DNA of 64,000 bases from NORP181 sp047623555 (GTDB lineage: Bacteria; Pseudomonadota; Alphaproteobacteria; Rhodobacterales; Rhodobacteraceae): positions 6,089-70,088 of the forward strand of contig JBLHMP010000007.1 in NCBI GenBank assembly GCA_047623555.1. The letters are read 5' to 3'. Below, in pieces: positions 54,534 to 63,899 of the stretch. The translations under genes and the position numbers were made by a program. Below the pieces are notes generated by a model. It ran no database searches, was not told the origin of the DNA, and saw nothing but the letters and a program-made list of their open reading frames with translations. The first letter of the stretch is position 1. Each line of letters begins with the position of its first letter.

Positions 54534-55345
54534 ACCGCAATCTGATCATCGGCACAGCGCTGTCATCGCTGGTCGTTTTCGCCGCGCTTTTGTCGTTTGT
54601 CTGGACGCCATATGCCGATACGGCGATGAATATCCCGGACAAACTGCAAGGCCCGAACTGGCAACATTGGTTTGGCACCGATCACTTTGGCCGTGATATT
54701 TTCAGCATGATTATGGTTGGTGCGCGCACCTCGATCGCCGTGGCTCTGGTCGCCGTCACCATCGGCATTGGCCTTGGCGTGCCGCTAGGGTTAACGGCCG
54801 CCGCGCGCAAAGGCGGTTGGATGGACGAGCTGATTATGCGCGGCAATGACCTGGTATTTGCCTTTCCGGCCATCGTTATCGCCATCCTGATTACCGCGGT
54901 ATTTGGCGCCGGCGCGATCAACGCTATCGTTGCCATCGGCATCTTTAACATCCCGGTTTTCGCCCGTGTCACCCGTGGCGCCGCGTTATCGTTATGGGAG
55001 CGGGATTTCATCCTGTCGGCCCGTGTTGCCGGTAAATCCAGCGCCCGGATATCGTTTGAACACATCCTGCCCAACGTGATGAACCTTCTAATTGTGCAGG
55101 GCACTATCCAGTTCAGCCTTGGCATTCTGGCCGAGGCAGGCCTGAGCTATGTCGGCCTTGGCGCACAGCCGCCCACGCCCAGTTGGGGCCGCATGCTGGC
55201 CGACGCACAAACCATGGTCAGCTTTGCGCCACATCTGGCATTGTTCCCCGGAATGGCGATTATCCTGACGGTTCTTGGCCTGAATCTGATGGGCGACGGG
55301 CTGCGCGATTATCTTGACCCCCGATTGCGGATCACCCGATCATGA
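54530..55345 (+). CDS. Peptide-type ABC transporter permease (DppC class)
   Basis: A 271-residue second permease with about five or six helices. GTDHFGRDIFSMIMVGARTSI is the family signature, and the EAA loop is DFILSARVAGKSSARISFEHILPN. It forms the channel together with the preceding permease. Start and stop both overlap neighbours by four bases, so subunits are made in step. Confidence 0.95.
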   Translation: MNRNLIIGTALSSLVVFAALLSFVWTPYADTAMNIPDKLQGPNWQHWFGTDHFGRDIFSMIMVGARTSIAVALVAVTIGIGLGVPLGLTAAARKGGWMDELIMRGNDLVFAFPAIVIAILITAVFGAGAINAIVAIGIFNIPVFARVTRGAALSLWERDFILSARVAGKSSARISFEHILPNVMNLLIVQGTIQFSLGILAEAGLSYVGLGAQPPTPSWGRMLADAQTMVSFAPHLALFPGMAIILTVLGLNLMGDGLRDYLDPRLRITRS

Positions 55346-56955
55346 GTTTGCTACAAATCACGGATCTTAACCTATTCATCCACAAAACCCCCATCCTGCG
55401 CGATGTGTCCCTGACCGTGGAACAAGGCGAAATTGTTGCCGTTACCGGAGAAAGCGGGTCTGGCAAATCCATGACAGCGCTGGCGGTGATGCAACTTCTG
55501 CCTGACCTGACAACGGCCACCGGGTCGATCCTCCTAAACGGAACCGACCTGTTTGCCACGTCCGAAGCCGATTTGTGCGCCCTACGCGGCAGCGCCATCG
55601 GCATGGTATTTCAGGAACCGATGACGGCGCTGAACCCGGTCAAAACCATCGGCGATCAGGTCGCCGAAACCATCCTGATCCACAAAGCGATGCCGCCTGC
55701 CAAAGCGAGAGAGCGCGCCCGTGATGTGCTCGCCCGTGTTGGCCTCCCCCCTGATAAATTCCCACTTAGCCGCTTCCCCCACGAACTGTCCGGCGGCCAG
55801 CGCCAGCGGGTTGTCATTGCCATGGCCATCGCCTTGCGGCCAAAACTGCTGATCGCGGATGAGCCGACCACAGCGCTTGATGTCACCACACAAGCGCAAA
55901 TCCTTGAGCTGCTCAAAGGCCTCGTCAAAGAGGAAAACATGGGGCTGTTGATGATCACCCATGACCTTGCCGTAGTATCCGATATGGCCGACCGCATCGT
56001 TGTCATGCGTCACGGTGAAATTGTTGAAACCGGCCCCACCAAACACCTGCTCGCCCATATGCAGCACCCCTATACCAAGATGCTATTCGCCGCCTCAGGT
56101 CACATTGTTGATCTGCCCGAACCGCCAGAACCAACGCCGCTGCTCGAGGTGCAAAACGCCATCCGCGACTACCGTTTGCCGCGCAGCAAGCTATTCGCGA
56201 AACCAGATCATTACCGCGCCGTCAACAACGTCAGCTTTACCCTGCATCGCGGCGAACGTCTGGGCCTTGTCGGCGAGAGCGGATGTGGAAAATCCACCCT
56301 CACACGCGCAATTCTGGGGCTAGAGGCCCTGCAAGGCGGCCAAATCCTACTTGACGGTGCCCCGGTTTTCTCGGGCCACAGCCCCAATCTGGATGTACGG
56401 CGCAAAATGCAGGTGGTGTTTCAGGACCCGTTTGGATCGTTCAACCCACGTCACCGTGTCGACCGGTTGATTACCGAACCATTTTTCTTGCTCGACAAAC
56501 CGCCCAAAGGTCGCGCGCGCCAAGACGCCATTGCCGAAGCCTTAACCGCTGTTGGTCTGCGCCCCGATGATGCCCTGAAATACATCCACGAATTCTCGGG
56601 TGGCCAGCGCCAACGCATCGCCATCGCCCGCGCGCTGATCATCCGCCCAGAACTGATCCTGTTTGACGAGGCGGTCAGCGCGTTGGATGTCTCCGTCCGC
56701 GCCCAAATCCTTGATCTTTTGGCCGAACTTTGCACTGCTTATAATCTAACCTACCTGTTCATCAGCCACGATCTAAGCGTCGTGCGAACGGTGACCGACC
56801 GGGTTCTGGTGATGAAATCCGGCGAAATTGTCGAGCAGGGCAAAACCGAATCTGTCTTCAGCAATCCGCAACATCCCTATACCCAATCCCTGATCGCAGC
56901 CGCCCCGCGCCTGCCCGATCTGACCGCCCTGCGAAGGAGCCTGAGCAATGCCTGA
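55342..56955 (+). CDS. Fused dipeptide-type ABC ATPase (DppD-DppF)
   Basis: A 537-residue protein that holds both nucleotide-binding domains: the first with GESGSGKSM, LSGGQRQRVVIAM and LLIADEPTTALDV, the second with GESGCGKST, FSGGQRQRIAIAR and LILFDEAVSALDV. Each has the C-terminal oligopeptide extension ending HPYT. In the second Walker B segment the residue after the glutamate is Ala rather than Pro (DEA). Fusion of the two ATPases is common for this importer class. Confidence 0.95.
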   Translation: MSLLQITDLNLFIHKTPILRDVSLTVEQGEIVAVTGESGSGKSMTALAVMQLLPDLTTATGSILLNGTDLFATSEADLCALRGSAIGMVFQEPMTALNPVKTIGDQVAETILIHKAMPPAKARERARDVLARVGLPPDKFPLSRFPHELSGGQRQRVVIAMAIALRPKLLIADEPTTALDVTTQAQILELLKGLVKEENMGLLMITHDLAVVSDMADRIVVMRHGEIVETGPTKHLLAHMQHPYTKMLFAASGHIVDLPEPPEPTPLLEVQNAIRDYRLPRSKLFAKPDHYRAVNNVSFTLHRGERLGLVGESGCGKSTLTRAILGLEALQGGQILLDGAPVFSGHSPNLDVRRKMQVVFQDPFGSFNPRHRVDRLITEPFFLLDKPPKGRARQDAIAEALTAVGLRPDDALKYIHEFSGGQRQRIAIARALIIRPELILFDEAVSALDVSVRAQILDLLAELCTAYNLTYLFISHDLSVVRTVTDRVLVMKSGEIVEQGKTESVFSNPQHPYTQSLIAAAPRLPDLTALRRSLSNA

Positions 56956-58399
56956 CCCTATCTGGTTCAACCCAACCCTTTGCCTGATCGGCGGCAAATG
57001 GATACCCGCCAGCACCGGCAAAACCCTGCCTTTGGTCAACCCGTCCGACGGCAGCACCATCTGCGAAATCGCCCGGGGTGGACAGGCCGATATTGACACC
57101 GCAGTTGTTGCCGCTCAGTCGGCATTGGACGGCGAGTGGGGCCGCATGACCGCATTGGAACGGGGCCGCATGCTGACCCGCATCGGCCAATTGGTTCTGG
57201 AACGCGTTGATGAACTGGCCGAGATTGAGGCGATGGATGTTGGCAAACCGCTAACACAGGCGCGCGCCGATGCGGTGGCCCTCGCCCGTTATATGGAATT
57301 TTACGGTGGCGCCGCTGACAAAATTCACGGCGAAACCATCCCCTATCTGGATGGCTACACGGTCTATACATTGCGCGAACCACACGGCGTTACCGGCCAT
57401 ATCGTACCGTGGAATTACCCGATGCAGATCATCGGCCGTTCGGTCGGCGCGGCCTTGGCGATGGGCAACGCCGCCGTCCTGAAACCCGCCGAAGAGGCCT
57501 GTTTGACGGCGATTGCATTCGCCCAAATCGCCCAAGACGCCGGGTTGCCCGATGGTGCCCTAAACCTCGTGCCCGGCCTTGGCGCCGAAGCGGGCGCAGC
57601 GTTGTCCGCCCACCCCGATGTGCAACATCTGAGCTTTACCGGCTCGGTCCCAACCGGGGCCTTGGTGCAGGCCGCAGCAGCGCGCAACGTCGTGCCTGTC
57701 ACGCTTGAACTGGGCGGAAAATCCCCACAATTGGTGTTTGACGATGCCGATCTGGACGCTGCCCTGCCGTTTCTGGTCAATGCGGGCATTCAGAACGCAG
57801 GCCAGACCTGCTCTGCCTCGTCGCGCATTCTGGTGCAGCGTGGCGTTTATGAACAAGTCCGCGATCGCATGGCCGCGGCTTACACGCAGCTCACCGTTGG
57901 GCCGGCGGCTGACGATCTGCGGCTTGGGCCGCTGATCTCGTCGCGCCAACAGGAAATCGTCACCGGGTTCCTTAACAAAGGCGCCGATCTGACCATCGCC
58001 GCACAAGGCGTCATTGTCGATCACGCCCCCAAAACCGGAGCCTACGTGCGCCCGACCCTGTTCGCAGACGTCCCGCCCGTTCACCCGCTGGCCCGCGAAG
58101 AAATATTTGGTCCGGTTCAGGTTCTCATCCCATTTGACACCGAGGCCGAGGCGTTAACCATCGCCAACAGCACCGATTTCGGCCTTGTCGCCAGCATCTG
58201 GACCCGCGACGGCGCGCGGCAAATGCGGCTCGCCAAGGCACTGAAATCCGGGCAGGTGTTCATCAATAATTACGGTGCAGGCGGCGGTGTTGAGTTACCG
58301 TTTGGCGGTGTTGGAAAATCGGGGCATGGCCGTGAAAAGGGATTCGAGGCACTATACGGGTTTTCACAACTCAAAACCGTAGCCGCATTTCATGGCTAA
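56948..58399 (+). CDS. Aldehyde dehydrogenase family protein
   Basis: A 483-residue NAD(P)-dependent dehydrogenase. N156 (PWNYP), E254 (VTLELGGKSPQ) and the nucleophile C288 (NAGQTCSA) are all present. It resembles betaine-aldehyde or aminoaldehyde dehydrogenases. It overlaps the ATPase gene by eight bases, which ties oxidation of an aldehyde to uptake by the transporter. The physiological aldehyde is unknown. Confidence 0.94.
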   Translation: MPDPIWFNPTLCLIGGKWIPASTGKTLPLVNPSDGSTICEIARGGQADIDTAVVAAQSALDGEWGRMTALERGRMLTRIGQLVLERVDELAEIEAMDVGKPLTQARADAVALARYMEFYGGAADKIHGETIPYLDGYTVYTLREPHGVTGHIVPWNYPMQIIGRSVGAALAMGNAAVLKPAEEACLTAIAFAQIAQDAGLPDGALNLVPGLGAEAGAALSAHPDVQHLSFTGSVPTGALVQAAAARNVVPVTLELGGKSPQLVFDDADLDAALPFLVNAGIQNAGQTCSASSRILVQRGVYEQVRDRMAAAYTQLTVGPAADDLRLGPLISSRQQEIVTGFLNKGADLTIAAQGVIVDHAPKTGAYVRPTLFADVPPVHPLAREEIFGPVQVLIPFDTEAEALTIANSTDFGLVASIWTRDGARQMRLAKALKSGQVFINNYGAGGGVELPFGGVGKSGHGREKGFEALYGFSQLKTVAAFHG

Positions 58400-58402
58400 C
58401 CC

Positions 58403-59299
58403 ATGACCGGGGAACGCCTAAATCAGGTCGGTTTGGCTATCGTAATCTCTCTGATTTCACTGGTTTTATTTGACCTGATGGGCCTGATCATCAAACACCT
58501 GTCGCCCAGCTACCGCGCGACGGAACTATCCGCCTATCGCAATATTTTCGGGCTAATCCCAAGCCTTATTGCGCTGTGGTCTTCGCCTCTCTGGCATAAA
58601 TCCGGACGCAATATACGGGTGCGGCAATGGCCGCTGGCCTGTGCACGCGGGCTGATGGTGACATGCGCACAACTGCTGTTTTACTACTCTCTCGGGCGAC
58701 TGGCCTTTGCCACGGCCTCAACTATCACCTATGCCAACGCGCTGTTTATGACGGCGCTCGCCATACCGCTGCTTGGTGAAAAAGTCGGCCTGATGCGATG
58801 GTCTGCTGTTCTGATCGGCTTTGCCGGGATCATGCTGATCGTCAAACCCGGGCATGAAAGCTTTAATTGGGACGCGATGGCCCCGTTGGGCGCGGCGTTT
58901 CTCTATGCGCTTGCCGGGGTTACCGCCCGCATGACCGATGAAGACGTGCCCAGCCCGCTGATCAACCTGTATTCATCCATTGTTGCGGCGATTGGGGCGA
59001 CAATATTAACCCTGTTTGCGGGTGGGTTTTCCGGCATTGCCAATGGAACGGACCTGCTTTGGATTTTGGCCATGGGTGGGTTCGGCGGCACCGCCGTGCT
59101 GTTGATGGTGGTATCGTTCCGCATGACCGAACAAAGCAACATCGCCCCGTTCAGCTATTTTGGCATTCCAATTGCGTTCATCCTTGGCTGGATTTTTTTC
59201 GAGGAAGCCCCAGTTGGTGATTTGTTCCCCGGCTCAATCTTTATCGCAGCCGGGGGCCTTTTGGTGGTCTGGCGCGAGCGGCGAAGACGCAAGGCGTAG
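58403..59299 (+). CDS. DMT superfamily transporter (EamA)
   Basis: A 298-residue carrier with ten predicted helices and two EamA repeats (LVLFDLMGLIIKHLSPSYRATEL at the start, then a second repeat from about 150). It starts three bases after the aldehyde dehydrogenase stop and probably ends the operon. EamA carriers export amino acids and metabolites. Its TAG stop falls within the terminator hairpin at 59294-59327. Confidence 0.9.
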   Translation: MTGERLNQVGLAIVISLISLVLFDLMGLIIKHLSPSYRATELSAYRNIFGLIPSLIALWSSPLWHKSGRNIRVRQWPLACARGLMVTCAQLLFYYSLGRLAFATASTITYANALFMTALAIPLLGEKVGLMRWSAVLIGFAGIMLIVKPGHESFNWDAMAPLGAAFLYALAGVTARMTDEDVPSPLINLYSSIVAAIGATILTLFAGGFSGIANGTDLLWILAMGGFGGTAVLLMVVSFRMTEQSNIAPFSYFGIPIAFILGWIFFEEAPVGDLFPGSIFIAAGGLLVVWRERRRRKA

Positions 59300-59327
59300 C
59301 GGGAAAAATACAAGTTTTCCGCTACGC
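59294..59327. terminator. Bidirectional terminator containing both stop codons
   Basis: GCGTAGCGG (59294-59302) pairs with CCGCTACGC (59319-59327), extended by AAAA/TTTT after one bulged G. The TAG of the DMT gene (59297-59299) lies in the left arm and the TAG of pncB (59327-59329 on the minus strand) touches the right arm. Confidence 0.85.
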
Positions 59328-60619
59328 TAGACGATGACTTTTATGCTTTGCTGCTCGCCAACACCAAACACCCGTTTGTAACGCTTAATCTCATCCGGTG
59401 GGCCCATCGCCTTTTCCGGATTATCCGAAAGCTTGACCGTCGGCCGCCCGTTTGCAGTGATCGCTTTGCACACCAACGAGAACGGAGCCAACCCGTCATT
59501 TGGCACCAAGCCGCGGAAATCATTGGTCAGCAACGTACCCCAACCAAAGGAAATATTCACCTGACCTGCAAATTGTTTCTGCAATTCAATGATTTTTTCA
59601 ACGTCCAACCCGTCCGAAAAGATCACTCTTTTATCCAACGGATTTTCGCCGCGTTCTTTCCACCATTCAATCGCGGTTCGTGCCGCAATTGCCGGATCAC
59701 CGGAATCGATCCGTATGCCTGTCCAGCTTGCCAGCCAATCCGGCGCGTTATCCAAGAACCCTTTGGTGCCGTAGGTATCCGGCAAAATGATGCGCAAATT
59801 ACCGTCATGTTCCTCATGCCAGTCCCTCAACACATCATACGGCGCCTGCGCCAGATCCGCGTCGCCCTCGGCCAAGGCCGAATAAACCATCGGCAATTCA
59901 TGGGCATTGGTACCAATCGCTTCGACCTCGCGGCGCATGGCGATCAGGCAATTGGAGGTGCCGGTAAATTTGCCGCCCAGGCCTTCGCGCATGGCTTGTA
60001 CGCACCAGTCCTGCCAGAGGAATGAATGCCGACGTCGGGTACCAAAATCGGCAATGCCCAGCCCGTCAATACCCCGCAATTGTTCAACCTTTTCCCAAAC
60101 GCGGGTCATGGCGCGGGCATAAAGCACCTGCAATTCAAACCGCCCCATACCGTCCAATACGGCCCGGCTGCGCAGTTCCATAATCACCGCCAATGCAGGA
60201 ATTTCCCACATCATCACCTCGTGCCATTTGCCCTCGAACGTCAGTTCGTACTGATCGCCGACACGTTCAAGATGATAGGGTGGCAGGCGCAGCCCCTCGA
60301 ACCATTCCATGAAATCCGGTTGGAACATCTGGCGTTTGCCGTAAAACATATTGCCCCGCAGCCAGGTGTTTTCTCCCCGGCTCAGGCTAAGGGTGCGAAT
60401 ATGATCCAACTGCTCGCGCAACTCGCCCTCATCCACCAGATCGGCCAGCGGAACATCGGTGGACCGGTTGATGAGCGAAAACGTCACCGTCGTATCGGGC
60501 TTATGACGAAACACCGACTGGCACATTAACAGCTTATAGAAATCGGTGTCGATCAGCGACCGCACAATCGGGTCGATCTTCCATTTGTGATTGTAAACAC
60601 GGCTTGCGATATCGACCAT
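59327..60619 (-). CDS. pncB: Nicotinate phosphoribosyltransferase
   Basis: A 430-residue enzyme that makes nicotinate mononucleotide for NAD salvage. Recognised from DTDFYKLLMCQSVFRHKPDT at the N terminus, GTSNCLIA, LPDTYGTKGFLDNAP, GIRIDSGDP and FGWGTLLTND. It follows pncA by 32 bases on the same strand, so the two steps from nicotinamide to nicotinate mononucleotide are encoded together. Confidence 0.97.
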   Translation of the reverse strand: MVDIASRVYNHKWKIDPIVRSLIDTDFYKLLMCQSVFRHKPDTTVTFSLINRSTDVPLADLVDEGELREQLDHIRTLSLSRGENTWLRGNMFYGKRQMFQPDFMEWFEGLRLPPYHLERVGDQYELTFEGKWHEVMMWEIPALAVIMELRSRAVLDGMGRFELQVLYARAMTRVWEKVEQLRGIDGLGIADFGTRRRHSFLWQDWCVQAMREGLGGKFTGTSNCLIAMRREVEAIGTNAHELPMVYSALAEGDADLAQAPYDVLRDWHEEHDGNLRIILPDTYGTKGFLDNAPDWLASWTGIRIDSGDPAIAARTAIEWWKERGENPLDKRVIFSDGLDVEKIIELQKQFAGQVNISFGWGTLLTNDFRGLVPNDGLAPFSLVCKAITANGRPTVKLSDNPEKAMGPPDEIKRYKRVFGVGEQQSIKVIV

Positions 60620-60651
60620 GATGGGTCTCTTTTTCTGTAAATAGGGATTAG

Positions 60652-61242
60652 TTAGAGGGACACACCGGCCGCCTGCATTGCATCCAGCGCCACAGCAAGC
60701 GAGCCGTCCAGATCAATCGCGCGACAGGCGTCAAGCTGCACCGACACATCAAAGCCGAGCTTGGCCGCGTCCACCGCCGAGAAATGCACACAGAAATCCG
60801 TGGCCAACCCGACCAACGTCAGATCTGTTATGCCACGAGAACGTAAATAACCCTCCAACCCGGTTGGAGTGCTCTGATCATTTTCAAAAAACGCCGAATA
60901 GCTGTCGATTGCCGCCCGAAACCCTTTGCGCAGGATCAGGTCGGCATCAACCCGCAGGTCGGCATGAAATGCGGCACCCGGAGTGCCTTGTACACAATGA
61001 TCCGGCCATAAAACCTGTGGCCCATAGGCCATATCCATCATGTCGTAAGGCGCGGCCCCAACATGGGACGATGCAAAAGACGAATGCCCGGCGGGATGCC
61101 AATCCTGCGTCAAAATCACTGCGTCAAAACCGTCCATCATGGCGTTGATACCCGGTACAATTTCTTCGCCCCCCGGAACGGCAAGGCCACCCCCGGTGCA
61201 AAAATCAATCTGCACATCGATCACGATCAAAGCATTGGTCAT
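60652..61242 (-). CDS. pncA: Nicotinamidase
   Basis: A 196-residue isochorismatase-like hydrolase that converts nicotinamide to nicotinate. D9, K106 and C151 (GLATDFCVHFSA) form the catalytic triad; QDWHPAGHSSF supplies metal ligands. The start MTNALIVID at 61242 fits the family; the open frame is longer but covers the trhO promoter. AAGGG lies about ten bases upstream. Confidence 0.96.
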   Translation of the reverse strand: MTNALIVIDVQIDFCTGGGLAVPGGEEIVPGINAMMDGFDAVILTQDWHPAGHSSFASSHVGAAPYDMMDMAYGPQVLWPDHCVQGTPGAAFHADLRVDADLILRKGFRAAIDSYSAFFENDQSTPTGLEGYLRSRGITDLTLVGLATDFCVHFSAVDAAKLGFDVSVQLDACRAIDLDGSLAVALDAMQAAGVSL

Positions 61243-61341
61243 TGTCACATCCCTTTGTCTTGCTCTATCGGTAGGCATAGAGTCCGCCCGCGTCAATGCA
61301 GGCCCTTGCCTGATCTGCCCAAGCCCACTAAACCGCCGCCC

Positions 61342-62235
61342 ATGTATACCATCGCAGCTCTCTATCATTTCACCCGGCTCAACGATCCTGCATCGTTGAA
61401 ACCCGGCCTGCTCACCTGTTGCGCTGACAACGATGTCCAGGGCACTTTGTTGCTCGCCCGCGAAGGCATCAACGGCACAATCGCCGGGTCGCGCGCAGGT
61501 ATCGACGCGGTGATCACTCATATCCGCACCCTGCCGGGGTTCGCTGATATTGTCTGGAAAGAAGCCACCAGTGTGGACGCGCCTTTTGGCAAAATGAAGG
61601 TCCGCCTGAAAAAAGAAATCGTCACCATGGGCCAACCGGACGTCGATCCGTTGGCACATGTCGGCAATTATGTCGATCCAGACGACTGGAACGACCTGAT
61701 CCTATCCGACGACGTCGCCGTCATTGACACCCGCAACGATTACGAGGTGGCGATTGGCACGTTTCAGGGCGCCATTGATCCAGAAACCAGGACATTCGGC
61801 GAATTTCCCGCGTGGTGGCAGGCCAACAAAGACCGTTTTCATAACAAACGCATCGCCATGTTCTGCACCGGCGGCATTCGGTGCGAAAAATCCACCAACT
61901 ATCTGCTAAGCCAAGGCGTCCAAGACGTTTACCACCTCAAGGGCGGCATCCTGAAATACCTAGAAGAAACCCCCGTTGAAACCAGCACTTGGGACGGCGA
62001 ATGTTTCGTTTTTGACAATCGCGTCAGCGTTGGCCACGGATTGAAACCAGGCCCCCACGACCTTTGCCACGGCTGTCGTCGCCCGATTGTCCAGGCAGAC
62101 AAAGCCCGCCCGGAATACGAACTTGGCGTGTCCTGTCACAACTGCATTACCGAAACCTCGGATGCCGACAAAGCCCGCTTTCGCGAACGCCAAAAACAAA
62201 TGGCACTGACCCGAACACGCGCAGCTGCCGATTAG
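61342..62235 (+). CDS. trhO: tRNA uridine(34) hydroxylase TrhO (rhodanese-like)
   Basis: A 297-residue protein with the YceA N-terminal domain (LLLAREGINGTIAG), a rhodanese domain with active-site C175 in CTGGIRCEKS, and a C-terminal cysteine-rich segment (CHGCRRP, CHNC). TrhO makes 5-hydroxyuridine at the wobble position of tRNA. The ATG at 61342 is in the divergent gap with pncA; a longer frame begins inside pncA and is not supported. Confidence 0.95.
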   Translation: MYTIAALYHFTRLNDPASLKPGLLTCCADNDVQGTLLLAREGINGTIAGSRAGIDAVITHIRTLPGFADIVWKEATSVDAPFGKMKVRLKKEIVTMGQPDVDPLAHVGNYVDPDDWNDLILSDDVAVIDTRNDYEVAIGTFQGAIDPETRTFGEFPAWWQANKDRFHNKRIAMFCTGGIRCEKSTNYLLSQGVQDVYHLKGGILKYLEETPVETSTWDGECFVFDNRVSVGHGLKPGPHDLCHGCRRPIVQADKARPEYELGVSCHNCITETSDADKARFRERQKQMALTRTRAAAD

Positions 62236-62251
62236 GGCGCAACATCTGAAT

Positions 62252-62283
62252 TTCTTTTGTTCACAAATATCCCCGCCGGAGGC
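62252..62283 (+). repeat. 32-bp dispersed intergenic motif, full copy
   Basis: The copy begins TTCTTTTGTTCAC and ends ATATCCCCGCCGGAGGC, between the convergent trhO and MFS genes. The left half is intermediate between the two left-half types. Confidence 0.78.
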
Positions 62284-62320
62284 TCCCAAGCCATCCGCCC
62301 GCTCTGCGCCTGAATTTGGA

Positions 62321-63541
62321 TCAGATCGCAACTACACGCGAAGATTTTGATCGCGTGCGCATCACCAACATCAGCATGACCGCGATGGGGATCGCATTCC
62401 AAACGATGCCATTCAAAAACGCCGCTTGATAACTGCCGGTAAAATCGTAGATCCAACCTGACATCCACCCCCCCAGCGCCATGCCCAAGATGGTCATCAT
62501 CAGCACAAAACCAACCCGCGCCCCGGCCTCTTTTGCAGGCATGTATTCCCGCACAATCAACGCATATCCCGGTACAATTCCGCCTTGTGACAGGCCAAAC
62601 GTCAGGCTGACCAGATACAGCGACACCATTCCGTCATAGGGTAGGTACAACAGCAGCGCGATGAATTGCAGAACGGCCCCAACCAGAACCGTACGAACCC
62701 CTCCAAACTGATCCGCAAACAACCCTGAAACCAGTCGGCTGACAACGCCTCCCAGCAACATCAAAGACAACATTTCGGCACCAACCACCGGACCAAAGCC
62801 CAGCCCAACACAATAGGCGACAATATGAACCTGCGGCATCGCCATTGCCACGCAACAGCCGATACCAGACAGCCCCAAAAGGTATTGCAGGCTGCGCGGT
62901 GACAACCCGGCACTGCGGGTATTCAGGCTTGATGAGGCATCCGCCGTAACATGCGCATCCAGCGGAACCCGCCGACGCAGCAGCGTCGACAGCGGCACCA
63001 CGACAACAGCGGTAATGATTGCCAACGTCAGATAGACCTGCCGCCAACCACTCTCGGCGAGCATGCCCGACAACAGGTTCGGCCAAATCGCACCCGACAG
63101 GTAATTGCCGCTCGCCACCAAAGCCACGGCAATGCCCCGGCGTTTCAAAAACCAATGGGAAATGTCCGCAATCAAGGGCCCAAATCCAACGGCACACCCC
63201 AGCCCCAACAACAAATGCGTCAGCGACAACATGCCCATCGTCGGCGCCCACATCGACAGCAGATAGCCGCAGGTGATCACTACCACTGCACCATTCAGCG
63301 CAATCGTGACACCAAAGCGATCGACAATTCGGCCAATCAGCAGATTGCCGATGCCAAACCCAACCATCGCCAACGTATAGGGCAATGACGCCTCAGCCCG
63401 GCCTGCGCCAAACTCGGCCTCAACCGTAGGCATAATCACCACAATGGCCCAAAGCCCGACATTGGCGACCATGGCGATGGTCAAAGTGACCACCAGCCGA
63501 AACCAGGAATAGCGACAGTCGTGGATATCAAAATTGCTCAT
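62321..63541 (-). CDS. MFS transporter (oxalate/monocarboxylate-type)
   Basis: A 406-residue carrier with about twelve helices. GFGIGNLLIGRIVDRFG in the first half and FADQFGGVRTVLVGA in the second are the MFS loop motifs; ISHWFLKRRGIAVALVASG is typical of the monocarboxylate and oxalate/formate branch. The ATG at 63541 (MSNFDIHD) is preferred; a GTG three codons upstream is possible. Substrate unknown. Confidence 0.9.
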   Translation of the reverse strand: MSNFDIHDCRYSWFRLVVTLTIAMVANVGLWAIVVIMPTVEAEFGAGRAEASLPYTLAMVGFGIGNLLIGRIVDRFGVTIALNGAVVVITCGYLLSMWAPTMGMLSLTHLLLGLGCAVGFGPLIADISHWFLKRRGIAVALVASGNYLSGAIWPNLLSGMLAESGWRQVYLTLAIITAVVVVPLSTLLRRRVPLDAHVTADASSSLNTRSAGLSPRSLQYLLGLSGIGCCVAMAMPQVHIVAYCVGLGFGPVVGAEMLSLMLLGGVVSRLVSGLFADQFGGVRTVLVGAVLQFIALLLYLPYDGMVSLYLVSLTFGLSQGGIVPGYALIVREYMPAKEAGARVGFVLMMTILGMALGGWMSGWIYDFTGSYQAAFLNGIVWNAIPIAVMLMLVMRTRSKSSRVVAI

Positions 63542-63598
63542 AACCCGCACGCTACGAATGGCATACCAGTTTGTATAGCGCCAGTTTCACTAACGTTA

Positions 63599-63627
63599 GG
63601 CGTAGGGTGGGTGAAAACCCACGCTGG
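63599..63627 (+). repeat. Single arm of the palindromic repeat seen at 3941-4000
   Basis: A 29-base match, on the opposite strand, to 3975-4003, containing GTAGGGTGGG and CCCACGCTGG. Only one arm is present, so it cannot fold as the first copy does. It lies between the MFS gene and the IS630-type transposase. Confidence 0.8.
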
Positions 63628-63899
63628 CTAAAACATCTCAACCCAAAGCCGCAGGTCTATTTCCCACACGCAGAACGCTAGTGGCAATGAAGTGGTTTAG
63701 ATCCAGCATGACAGCATTTGCCGGGGGGGGGTGAATTTTTTCGACATCCGCCACTATGCTCAAGAACACCCCAATCTGCTGAAAAATTAGGGGTTCCAGA
63801 AACTCGTACAATCGCTGGAGCCGAAGAAATTAAAACCATGAAAGATGCTATACTGCGACTCCTTAAGAACCCAAAGAGGTTGTTGATGTTCGAGGGGAA

